A stretch of DNA of 64,000 nucleotides from Prototheca cutis (taxonomy: Eukaryota > Chlorophyta > Trebouxiophyceae > Chlorellales > Chlorellaceae), in assembly GCA_002897115.2 (NCBI GenBank), contig BCIH01000013.1, forward strand, positions 1-64,000, written 5' to 3'. The notes beneath the pieces are model-generated. The model was not told where the DNA came from. It saw only the letters and a program-made list of their open reading frames with translations, and ran no database searches. Numbering within the stretch: the first letter of the stretch is position 1; every line of letters begins with the position of its first letter. Below, piece by piece: positions 23,701 through 36,700 of this stretch. Position numbers and translations under genes: made by a program.

Positions 23701-24655
23701 AAGGTGTTAGGGTTTCAGGACGGCAAAGGAAAATATTGTTGCATGATTCATGACGTCCAGCAGCCCCCACCGCCGACGACATTCATCCTCACCTGTGCTG
23801 CGGCTGTCCAGCATGACGCGACCATCCNCACGTGNAGCGGCACGCTTGGCGGGGGAGCCTGCGGTGCCGATGCAGGGCACGGCATGCAGCCTGGCCAACT
23901 GCAGCAGTGCAATCCCCAGNCCGCCCNTCGCAGCGTGGACTAACAGGTGGCCACTGGTATGGGGCCTTTCATCGGTGCCCAGAACGTGCTCCATACAGGC
24001 CATCGCCGTCAGAAAGACCGTCGGCAGGCTGGCCGCCTCAGTACTGCGCACGCCGGGTGGTACCGCCGCCAGCGTACCTTCTTCGCCGCACACCTGTGTG
24101 CCCAGGCTCCCCGTCACCTGCCCAAACACGCGGTCCCCACACCTGTTTGAGTCGGGAGTGTGCATTGTTTTGGTGGGCAAGGGAAGGGGTTGGTGGATGG
24201 GGCATTCGTATGGGATGGTTGGGACAGAATGTGACGGNAATGAGGGGAGGGTCACTCATGCAGGGGTCTGGCACCAACAGCAACCCATTTGATCAAAAGC
24301 ATGGCGGCACCACGTCACAGCAATNCCGGTACCCTCATTGTACCCCCGACATCCACCCCTCTTGTGTTCATTCACAGCAAACAAGCAAACAATGCTGAAC
24401 GGACCTGAAGCGGCTGCCGGCAGCACAGGCCACCACGACACCTGTGCAGTCGCTGCCTGGCTGGCCGGGGTCGCCCGGGTACATGCCCAGGACGTTGAGC
24501 ACATCACGGAAGTTCAGACCAACGGCCTGGACGCCCAGCATCAGCGTCCCAGGGCGCAATGTGCTTGACCCTGGGGTGGATTGAGGCTTCGCCACCAAGC
24601 CCTGCAGGCTGCCCCGCGGCTCAGGTACCACACTCCAGGGCCTCAGCTGCATGTG

Positions 24656-24729
<74 letters not shown>

Positions 24730-27700
24730 AGCACCAAACATGTTGTTCTGCGGGGGTAACAACCAAGGCAATGTAAACCCTTGAAAACCCTTGGATTTGC
24801 AGCCGAAAGTGCGACCATAACCCAAGCGGGCACACCTCTGGCTGTGTCGTTTGAGGTGTTGGACATGCAACACGCCAGCAGAGGCGCATGTCACCCGAGA
24901 GCTAGCGTCATGAGCATTGGGGATGGTCGCCGAAGAGGTGCGGGCATCGTAGGCATCCCTGCCGCTCACAGCCCAAGGCTGGAGGCCCAGTTCAGCACCA
25001 GCGACCTTGGAAGCCGCCAGCAGCAGCTCGGCACAGGAGCCATGGGGTTCTTTCTGCCGCCTATTGTCCAAGATAGAAATGATGAGGGGGCCAGCGGTTC
25101 ATCTGGGCACTTTCTGTCCATCATCACATGCAGGGCATCAGACAGGACCTGATGATGTGTCCTCAGGTCACGGTACAAAAACACAATCCAGAAAAAGGCA
25201 GGTACACAATGCCACGTACCCTGGCGTCGTTTCTGGAAGATCAACGATGCCGGTGATGCCGCCGTGTTTGATGTCCGGAACCGTCTTGACGATCTGAAGG
25301 GCAAGAGCCGCCGCTGCTCGGCTTGCTGACTGTGCTGCAGCTGCTGCAGTGGCAGCGGCAACGTCCGAGGTTGGGTTACCATTCAGCGATTGAGCCGACA
25401 TTACCGGACATCCACCACAGACGACGTCTGAGCCGTTCTCCAGCAGCGCCCAGGTTCTGGCCAGTGACGCAGCGGTTGACGTAACGTGAGGGATGCCACA
25501 AGAGGGCCAGGCTGTGGTGTACAAGAGGTCTTCCGCCTGGCTGGACTGTTCCATTTGGACGGCGAGCGATAGTGGCCCCCGGTCATTCTTCGACCTATGT
25601 CCAGCAAGAGGCTTGGCCACCAGGCGTCCAACAGTGAAATCCGCCGCACGGTCAGAGGGTCCCGCGCGGACGCAGGACACGGCATCACCATCTGTTCCAC
25701 TGGGCTTCCCCGTNGAGGCGGACGGTCTCCAGGGTTCCGTGCCACCCAGACCAGGGTGTGTTGCGTGGCCATCAAGTGCACTAGTCGACAGCATGACCGC
25801 GCCTGCCAGGGCAGGCACTTGCAGCTCCGAGGTTTCGCCGCCCANGTTCACTGCACCCAGGTGCAGGGCAGCATCCGCCCGAGCCGCCAGCCATGTTGCC
25901 GGGTTGGCCGTTTCCGACATGCCGAGTACCGCACACCGCAGCATCCCTGGTGGGTTGGCTGTCGGCTGTGTCGACGAGTCAGCCGGTAGCCATGCATTCC
26001 GCGGACGGAGTCTCACGCAGCCTGTGGAACCTGCTGCAGTATTGTTGAAGCCCTCGCCATCTTGCCAGCCAAGCGCGGTGACCATGCAGTGCACGGCGAG
26101 GCGGCCGGCAGACTTTCCGTCCGCCGGAGCGAGTGCACTTCCACTGTCTAATACGTGCAGCGCGAGGCGGGCCGTATCACCGGCTTCGTTCCAGGACAGC
26201 ACCGCATGGCAGGGCGCAGACTGTGCCGGAAGAACCACGGGCGTCACAAAGGCCATCGCCTGCAGCGCCCAGGCCTTGCTCTGCCCACCGGTCCGAAGCA
26301 GACGGGCTGTGGACGCCGCGGCTTCCATCATGGCAGTGCCCGGAAGCAGAGCCCGTCCGCTGACACGATGCTGCCAGAGCGCAGCGTGCTCAGCGTGGCA
26401 CAACCGCAGCTCCACCGCTGCACCCTTGGAAAAGGCACGGAGTACCAGGTTGCCCACGTCTGGCAGTACACTGCAGGGCTGAAGGGCCCAGGGCTGGTGG
26501 CTGTTGTCATCTCTTGATGTCGGCATTGTGGAGCTGACATGGTTGGCATGTCCAAGCAATGCATGTGCATTGATCCCACTCATGCCAAAGGAGCTCGTCC
26601 CTGTACGTGATTGTGATCGAATGGATGCAGTCAGCCATTATCAACGACAGCGTGACCTTGCACCACCCACCCTGGATTCCCACGAGTCGCCACCCCTCTC
26701 AACCCCCCTTGCCACACACACGCGCGCAGGACCAGCTGTACCTGCCAGGGCTCCCGGTGCCCAGGACCGTGGCATGGCCTGCCTTCCCACAGTCACCCCG
26801 TGCCCATGCGGGTCAAAGCTCTGCTCCACATAGGGATTGACGCTGCCCAGGCCCGTGATCGCTGCCGCCCGCTCCTGCAAGCTGCCGCTCAGCGCGCTCA
26901 GCACCCCGACCAGACCTAGGGAATTGGGTTCATGACGGCGGGGGCAATGGATGATGAATCGGGTTCTTGGCATGGTGATGAGGAAACTTGTCATTCAGAC
27001 CCTGGTGCCATTCCAAAGAGCAGGCATGCACAAGGTTGCGGAGCATACAGAGCCGGTGCAGTCAATCAATCAATCAATCAATCAATCAGAGCCTCTACCC
27101 CATGCCGCACCTGCAGCGCCTTCGGTGTGGCCAAAGGTGGATTTGGCTGCTTCCAGGCCCAGAGGCCCGGCCTTTGTACCACTGCCACGCTGTTGACGCA
27201 TTCCTAACACAGCCAGAGCGGCGCCCGTCTCAATGGGGTCGCCCAGCGGCGTGCCTGTGCCATGCAGGGACAGCGAAATTACCGCCGCNGGGTCGACCCC
27301 GGCGGCGGCCAGCGCTGCCATCAGCAGGCGTTGCTGGGCGGGGCCGCTGGGTGCNGTGACGCCGCTGCCCTTGCCCGTGGCATTCACAGCCGTGGCAGCC
27401 AGGGTCGCCAGAGCCGGGGTTTGATCATGGGCTCCAGTTTCCTGACCGAGCAGCAGTGCAGCGCAGGCTTCGCCGCGGCCGTAGCCATCGGCAGTGGCAT
27501 CGAGTGTACGGCAACGGCCCGAGGGAGACAGCGCCTGCAGCGCGCTGATCTTCACGGCCGTCGACGGTGCCAGCATGAAGTTGACGCCACCGACGAATGC
27601 GCTGTCGCACTCGGACGCCACAATGCCTGTGTGTGGGAATGGGTGATTAGCTGGTTGCTCACTGGCGGGCATGAGTCGCTCTGGTCTTGTAGCACAGCGC

Positions 27701-30700
27701 ATGACTGCTGTTAACAAGCAGGTAGCTGATGCGTTGCTCATGACAGCACTGCACAGTGTCACATTACTGACCCATTCCTGCGTCAGCAGCGCCTCAGCCT
27801 CCAGACCCCCCTCATTATCACATTGTCCAACTTCCATGATCCACTCGCCACGAAGGAAAAAAACCCTTACCATGTGCGGCATGATGGAGCGAGACCAGAC
27901 TGGACGAGCACGCGGTGTCTGTCGCCATGGCCGGCCCACGCAAGTCAAACGTGAATGCGAGGCGCCCTGCCATGAAGCTCAGCCCATTGCCCACGCTGNC
28001 AGCTGCCAGGGTGGCCCCCCCCTCGGCTCCCAGGACCTCCACATAGTCTCCTGCCCACATGCAGCCAACATAGGTTCCTACGTCANGCGTGCTAGGGCTG
28101 ACCAAGCGCTTGCTGCATTGTTTCACTGCCAGCGGCCTCGCGCTCAACAGTTCCTATTTTAAGGCAGTGGGTGAGTTGGTGGGCGTGAGAGCGCTCACCG
28201 CCCGAGCAACGACCTACTTCCAGCACTGGAACACTCAGGCTGTCTATCAGATGCCTGCACAAACAGTTAAACCAACCCAAATGCTCAACCACCCGCCAAC
28301 CGACCTGGGCGGCCAGGAGGAGGTGGCGCATGTGCGGATCGGCCAGCGCGGCATCGCGGAAGGTCCACCCAAAGACCTCGGGGTCAAACTGCGCAATGCT
28401 GGCGCCTTCAAACAGTGCTGCAAACCGGCAGGCGATGGACCCAGCCACCGACGGCACTGGGTCGAAGAACGCATCCATGTCCCAGCGTTGGAGCGGCGTC
28501 GGTCCGCAGCCATCCTTCTCCAATGACAGCGGCGGTAACGATGCAGAAATTCCTTCTCTCCCAGGCAGGTGCCCGGTCTGCGCCAAGACTGGGGCACTCC
28601 ACACGGCATCCAGGATGTGCAGTGGGGGCAGTGTGGCGCTGGGTGATGGACTCAGCACCCGAAGTGAAACGGCAGAAGTCTTGTGGTCATCCCAGTTCAA
28701 CCGAACAGCAATGCCACGCCCGTCCTCCTGCGCTGCTGGGCCTCGGGCAGTTGCGATATAGGCTGCCAGGGCTTCGCTTGTGGGACGGTCGAACAGCGTG
28801 ACTGCAGTGATGCTCAGCCCAAACCGGTCGTTCAACGCATGCGCCAGCTCTCCTTGTACCAGCGAGTCCAATCCAGCCTGTGNGATGTGGGGTGGAGGTT
28901 TGCCATTCCATGCATTTGTACTCCATGGAGACAATGCACAGACTGTGTGTTTGCAAGCGGCANCCACCCTCCACAGACAAACTGACACATCACTCGCCTG
29001 CTGCAGGGGTTCATGCACTCCCACGTGAAGGCCGGAGATCTCCAGGACAATCTCTTGGATCGTGCTTGCTAGGTCAACTGTGGAGGGCAGGCCGGCATGT
29101 GTGTTTGCAGTCCTGGCGACATCTTNGTAGCCATGTACACCTTCATCCGCCACGACCCCGTTGCCCTCTGGCTGTTCCTGAAGGACCAACNCCTCAAGTG
29201 CTTGGACCAGGTCCCTGGGCGTGGGGAAGTCAAACACCAGGGTCGCTGGGAGAGACAGCGCTGTCGCAGAAGCCAGCGCACTCCTGCCAAAAAGGGTGCG
29301 TTTGTTTGCGGGTTATCAGCGTTANGGCATTTGTGCATTGTGAGCGCATAGGGTGCACTGCGAGTGCTGGTGGCTGTAGCTGTCAAGAATTTGATGCTCA
29401 TCGATGGGNGGCCAAGCAGGATCTGCTCGACTCCAGACCATGCTGCTCCTGCCCATCAGACACAATTACCAATGGACTCGGTCCAATCCAACACGCAGCA
29501 GTACCTGAGCTCGACCGCGCCGATGGAATCCAGGCCGGCGGAGAGGATGGGTGTGTCCAGGCCCACCTCTGATCCCACAGCAGCAGTGATGGCTGAGGTG
29601 ACAAGCTCCTGCACCGGGAACCTTGGTCTCCGGGCTGCCGCCGTTTCTCGTGCAACGTGCGTGCCATCCAACGAGACAATAGAGCCAGAGGCCCAATTGC
29701 CACTCCTTGACTCCAAAAAGTCACTGCCTTTTTTGGCGCTGTCGCTGCTTCCACCATGCTCCAGTAGTAGCAATTCTTCATAGGTCCCTTGCAGGCGGCC
29801 TGCCTGCTGGGGAGNGAATGTCCCCCATACCGTGTCTGTGATGGCCAGGGCTGCCGGGGTNAGGAGTGCTGGAGTGCCCAGGATACGGTCCAAAGCACCC
29901 AGGCCCACTGTTGGCACCAGGCTGCGGAACCCTCGCCGTTTGAGAAAGGCCTCCAGCCGATCAGATCCAGCAGCAGCCATTCCTATCCCCGCCCAGGGTC
30001 CCCACTGCAGTGCTGTNGCGGGGATGCCTGCCCCTGTGGCAGAGCACAGCAGCGCGTCCAGCCCGGCATTGGCCACGCCATAGCTGCCTTGCCCAGCCGA
30101 CCCCAGCACCCCGGCCACGCTAGAAAACCCGGCCCAGTGCTGGATGGCATGGGCCTGGGTCAGCTGGAGCAGATTCCAGGCACCTGTTTGAGAAACAGGG
30201 GTGAGTGGACAGCGTGGGGTTGCATGCACGGGGGAGATGGAAACAGCATGGAATTCACCCCACGCAGTAATATGCACCAAGAACATTAATGTGCTATCCA
30301 NGCGCACCGGCTGTCTTTGGTGCCTGGGTGCGCTGGAGCTTGGAAAGACTCTGCTGACTCAGCAGGGCGTCCTCGAGAACACCAGCGCTCAGCAGCAACG
30401 TGGAGACACTGCAGCGCTGCAGCGCCAGGGACCCATTGGAACCAGAGCACGCCGCGTCCCAGACCGCAATATGGATCAGGCCATCGCCGGCGGGCTGGAA
30501 GCCACCAAGCCCGCTGCCGGGCCGGGAGAGTCGCCCCGTGCGGCCGGCCAGGAGGACCGTCCCGCTGTTCCGGAGAAGATGCCAGTTTGCAGTGAGCAGG
30601 CCCAGGCCAGAGGTACCTCCAGGGACAAGGGCTGTTTGGTGGTGCACGGATGGAGGGGTTGCAGAGTGGATATTTGCCCTGTGAGCATCCTGTTGATGCA

Positions 30701-33700
30701 NGGCCAAAAGCCTGGGCTGCGACAGCACGCCGCCGGAAGCGGCTGTGTCTCGCGGTGGTTCATTCAAGATACATAGGCCGCTCATCGCGCGTTGTTGGGG
30801 ATCCACAAGATGGACANTGTGCCCTGGCCGCTGCGCTGAGCTATCAAGCATGGCGGATTCGTTGTCAGCGACAGCAAGCAGCACCCGGAGGCCTGCCGCG
30901 ATTGCGTGCTCCTGTGGGGTCACNGTCTTCGTGACGCTGCAACTTTCGNGCATGTTTGCAAACAGCCGCAGAGCCCATGGGGCTTGCTGCTGTGTCATCT
31001 GTGGCGGCTGCGCGGTAACATCGCCGCCGTATTCCTGCTGCTGCTGCTGTAGGAGCGCCAACAAGTTTGCCGCCGCGTTGGTCAGTGGCGCCCGTGCCNT
31101 TGCCAGCCTCAGCACAAAGTCATTGGCACTGTAGCAGATCAGGCCGTTGGCAGTCGCTGAGAGGGCCAAAGGCGCAGTTCTCATGATCCCCGTGCAGGGA
31201 CTGTCGATGCCACCGAGCAGCACGCTGTTCGGGCCTCGACCAAGGTCGCTCAGCATGAGTGGCGCGCTCTGCTGGTGCTGCAGGACATACGTAACCTGCT
31301 GGACGGCAGGTTGACGAGCGATGTAACGGGCCGCATCCCGCTTGAGAGGCGTGGCCACAAGCCCGGATAAGATTTTTGTCCCACCGATAGAAACAGCGCT
31401 GGTTGTTTGGCTGGTGGCTGGCGTCCCGACGAAGACCTATAAAGTGTTGGATGCAAGGTGATCTGATTGCTCCTGGTGTTTGAGAGGGAAGCACAGGTTT
31501 GGAGTCTTGCCTTGAAGCAGGCATTCCAGATGCAGTTCATGAACAATGCTGGGCTGAAAAAAACCTGACCCCTTCTAAGCCTCATACCTCGACGGCTGTC
31601 AACCCTCCACAGGAAGCATCTCCATCTGCCCTGCGCTGGGAATCCCCACTACCAGCAGCATATGCGGCTGTGGCAGTGGGGATGTGCACAGATGCGGCAA
31701 TGCCCGATTCTTTACCCATGAGGGCCGCAAGATGCAGCGCGGCGTCCGTCTGGGCGGGATGCCGGCCCAGCACGAGGTTCTGGCCGGCGGAGCAGGGCAC
31801 CGTGACGGCAGTCAAGGTTCTGACCAAGGGACCGGGGNATGTGTGCCCAGTTTCCAACCGGCTTCCGATCAGGATCATCACTCGGCGGTTTGCCGATTTT
31901 CCTGCCACTGTTAGAGGCTGTCCGCTGGCTGGCTGCCGGGCAGATGGCGCCTGCCGGGTGTCCACCTCCTTGTCCCACGACGTAAACTCGCCACTGCGGC
32001 GGATGGCGCTTGACACGTGNACAGCACCACCGGGCTTGCCAGAAGTGCTCAGCGCTACGGCACCAGTGCCAAGCTCCAGCTCTACCNCCCCAAACTGAAC
32101 AGAGCGGAGCAAGATAGGGGCATGGAAGGCTGTGCCCAAGATCATGGTGTGTGAACCGGAGCTGGTGACGGGGGTGGCATTGATGGCCAGCGTGGCCGCA
32201 GCACAAGCCTCCAGCATGGCCGTCGCAGGAAGCAGAGGCCCACGGTCTGCGGTGGGTGCTCATGAGCTGTCGACGTCGACAGATTTGAAGGTTATGATGA
32301 GATATGTGCACCCTTCCATTCATCAACCCTACAATCCCTCACCTTGCAGCGCGTGCTCGTTGAGCCAAGCCAACCGGGGTGAAGCAAGGTCGCACACAAA
32401 CCACGCCTTGGAGCGGTGGACTTGGANGCCGGCGAGCAGCGAGCCCGGCATGGGGCAGAGGTGGTGGGTCGACATGTCCCAGATTNNAGGTGTGGTGGTG
32501 CCGACGCCGTCGGCACTCACTCCAGACTCGAGCCCCNCAGTGGTGGCCACCATCACGTCCATGCCATCATGCAAGTCATAGTTCTGCAGCCCCAGCAGGG
32601 CATGGGCGTTGACACCACTCATGCCAAACGAGCTCGTGCCAGTGATGGTGCCGTCGGCACACCCCGGTGCGTCCTGCCTCGGAATGGCTGTGGCCTGGTT
32701 GCCCCGCAACACGGCCGAGACATACGGGTTGAGCGTCATCAAAGCAGCGACACCTGGTGCCCGGGCTTGCGCCAGCATGCCAATCGCCAGCAGCACACCG
32801 GTTAAGCCCGCTGCACCCTCCGTGTGCCCAAAGTGGCTCTTCACTGCGGCCAGGGTCAAACTGGGCTGCGGTTCGGGGTTGCGGTGCTGTCCAGGGGAAT
32901 GCAATCGCCAGCCCGAGGCGCGGCCATCCACTGCACCCCCCGGCCTGAGGGCGGCGGTGATGGCTCCGACTTCCAGGGGGTCCCCAAGCGCCGTTCCCGT
33001 TCCATGGAGTGCAATGCCAGCTAACGCCGTAGCATCTGCACTGGCGCTCTGCAGCGCCGAGTGGATGAGCCGGGTCTGTGCGGGGCCATTTGGCGCAGTG
33101 AGGCTGCTCGACCGTCCATCCTGGTTCACCGCGCTGCCCCTGAGAACGATCTTGGCTGTGCTGTCGTTAGGGTTCGATGACAGCATTTCATCACGAGTCA
33201 AGTACGCTGCGACAACCCCTTCGCCACGGCCGTAGCCATCGGCCTCGGCTTCCAGGGAGCGGCAACGACCACTGGGCGACAGCGCGCTGAGCTGGCAGAT
33301 GCCCACGGTGGTCCCGGACCACAGCATCAAGTTGACGCCTGCCGCCAGCGCAGAGGCGCACTCNCCGCCGGCCACCGCNGTCCGGGCTGCGTGCGCCGCC
33401 ACTAGTGAACTGGAGCATGCGGTGTCGATCCCATGACATGGGCCAGCGAGTCCAAAGGCATACGCTAGGCGGCCACACTGGTACGGCGAACCATTGCCTG
33501 CGGCGATGGGGAATGCACAGGTTTTTTGGGGCCGGGAGATTGTTGTAGACGAATATACTCACTGCTAGAGACTCTGCAGACAAACCAGCACACTCCAACA
33601 TCAGAATCATTTTTATTGGAGGATGCAGGAGCCCTGTANCATCGCATCCGNGACTAACCCAGTCCTCCCAGCCGACCTGTCATCAAGNCGCCTGTCAGGG

Positions 33701-36700
33701 CCAGGCCTACATCCGTGTGGCAGAGGGTTATGTAATCGTGGAACATGCACCCTACAAAGGTGCCTGTGTCAAGTCTGGTATCAACATCCGCTGAACACCC
33801 TGTGACAGTGGTGGTGGTGGTGATAACAAATGGTGTGGTTGTTGCCAAAGGGAACATCAGCAGCAGTGTCAGTTGAACCGGGCATAACCAGCCCGAATCC
33901 AAGCAGCTCCCAACNGAAGTCAACCCATCCATCCCTTGATGCCACTCAACCACTCCATACCAGGATACTTGCCCACGGTATGGAGGACCTCGTAGGCCAC
34001 CATCAGCAGCAGGCGAACTTGGGGGTCTAGTGCCGCAGTCTCTGTTGGCGAGATGCCAAAGGCGTTCCGGTCAAAGACTGTGCAGTCCTGCAGTTTTATT
34101 TATTTTATGTATATATATTTTTATTTTTTTATTTTTATTTTTTTTTATTTTTATTTTTTTTTGGGGGGGGGGGGGCCACGGGCGGTGAGCAGTGGCCAGA
34201 ATTGAGGCATGTCATTGCTCTCTGTGTGTGCACCTCGGATGAAGCTTGTGGGCCTTCTTTCTTTGCTTATGGGGACCCCCAACGACCCATGGTTTACCAC
34301 TCAAAACATGTTTCCTTTCAGTAGTACCTTGATACATGCCGCAAACCGGGCGTAGGACTTGGCTGGCTGTGATACCGAGGAGTACAGCACATCCACATCC
34401 CATCGCTCAGCTGGAACGACGTCCTGGACCCCCACGTTCCTCTGTGTCATGCCCATGAAGTCACCAACTGCATGTGTGTGTGTGTGTGTGTGTGTTGGTG
34501 GGGGGGTTATGTTGAACCTCAGGCAGTCGAATGCACACATGGTACTTTCCATATCATGTGCCTGGGCTGGGGACAAGGCACACTGGGCATCAACACTCAC
34601 TGTCACACCCAGCGCCATCCACATGCCTAGTCACTGCACGCCCCAAGAGACCTCCTTACCAGAAGCGACAGCACCGGGGAAGCGGCAGCAAGTGGAGGCA
34701 ACNTACACGGGCCCAGGAGTGCTGGGGTGCTCGTACGGCAATGAATCCANGACGACAATTGGCGAAAAGTCTGNTTCCAGTGCGATGTCATCAGACTCTG
34801 TGGCTGTGGTCGTCGGGGCCCAAGCTGAACGCAGGCTGTGGATGTGCGATGCGAGAGCGGCAATAGTGGGGTAGTCCAGCACAACCGTGGGCGAGAGCTC
34901 GACGCCAAAGGCCGAGGCCAGCTCTGTCCGGAACTCGACGGTGCCCAGCGAGTCTAGGCCAGAATCCATCAAGGGGGCAGCGGGATCCACAGCAGAGCCC
35001 AGCACCGAAGCGGTAATGGAAGAGATGCGCTGAAGCACTGCAGCCCGGTCCATCCCCGGCACAGTGGCCGTTGGGGCATGGCAGTTGTTCATCTGGCTGC
35101 TTGGCTTTGACTTGTTGACTGTCAGGCGCTGATGACTGCCCAGAGACGGTGGTGCACCAGGTGACTGAGGATGGCTCACGTTGGTCCGGGCATCGCCACT
35201 ACTGGGCGTCGTCTCACCTGCAGCCAGCTTCTCCATGGGCGGAGGTGTGATATCTGCCAGTGCAGGTAGCAGAGGCATGTGCTTGACGTGCTGCCAGGCA
35301 AACCGGCCCGCCAGGGTCACGGCCGGCATGCCCGCCCTCAGAGCCGTCCCGAGAAGTCGAAGGCCCTGAACCATGCTCAGCGCGAGCATGCCTTTGCGCT
35401 CTAGGGCCCTCAAGATGGATTGGGATTGAGCGGCCATGCCGGTTCCGCTCCATGGCCCCCACTGCACNGCCACGGCGAGGTTGCCGACCGCTTGAATTCG
35501 AGCAGCCAACGCATCCAGCCCGGCGTTCGCGGCACCGTAGACGGTNTGGCCGGCATTCCCAAGCGNGCCAGAGGCGCTGCTGAACAGCACCACCTCACTG
35601 CGTTCATTGAGTGGAGATGTGATATTGTTTTGCACAGGCAGTTGCTCTGAGAAAGAACAAGGGGTATGTCTGCTATGGGTTTGCGGCATTTTCCGTGCAA
35701 CGCACGTGATGGAGCATGAAACGACAAGACAGTCGTGGTCCCCGTCTGGCTGTGTCTGCATCAGAGGCAGGGGACACGAGATGATGGATGCAATTGACAA
35801 CCCAAGCTCNGACTCACAACCCTGTTTAACCGACCTGGGCTGGAGGGGCATGGCGAGGATGTGTGCCAGGCCAGTCAGCTTTGGAGCTGCCACGGCCCGA
35901 ACGACCTTNCCAGTCACACCCGCAAGCAGGCCATCACGCAACACGCCTGCGGCATGATAGACCCTGTACTGCTGCGGCGGCAGCTGGGTGTGCNCGTCAT
36001 CAGACCGACAGCTGACGTCACAGCTGGTGAGCGACACCATGGCAGATCCCGTTAGCTCTGAGGCTCCAGGACTGCCTCCGGGGATTCGTTGCATTTGAGA
36101 CACACCATCAGCAAACCGCCCCAACCGGCCCAGCAGCTGCACACGGCCTCCNCAGCACCGCGCTTCCAAGAGCCAGAGACCCACGAGCCGGCCGATGCCC
36201 GAAGCACCACCCGTCACCGTTTGCCAACCGCCTGGCAAGATGTGCCTGGGTGTTGCTCGTGGCAGATGACCGCTGNTCGTGAGCCAAGGGTGATACAGCG
36301 CCGAACCTTGGACAGTGATTGCACCCGGTGGTGATGTAATGCCCCTGGAAGGAATGGCCCAGCTTCCAGCACGCCCCGCAAGCTGCTGCTGCTGCTCGAG
36401 GTCCAGGCCTGGNCCGCCCTCCAGCACTGCCCCGGCATCACACCGGTGCACGTCTATCTCAACACTTGCCATTGGTGAGAAGACCGTTCCTTCATGAGCT
36501 GCAGAGCGGAGAGCTGCTGCGAGCATGGAAAGTGGCAACGAGCCCGCTGCTGCTTGAGCCCCGGGCAGGGTTGCCGGGCAATGGGTCGGGGCTGCCGCCC
36601 CCACAGCCTGGAGCCCAGTGCCGTGACCCAATCGTTGCAGATTGGCTATGACCGGGAAGATGGATCCTTCGAGGGCCCTCACCGGATTGCCTAGTGACAG

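Noticed and set aside
24657..24726. CRISPR-like or satellite array
   Set aside because: Simple GT dinucleotide repeat without spacers; no CRISPR array occurs anywhere in the window.
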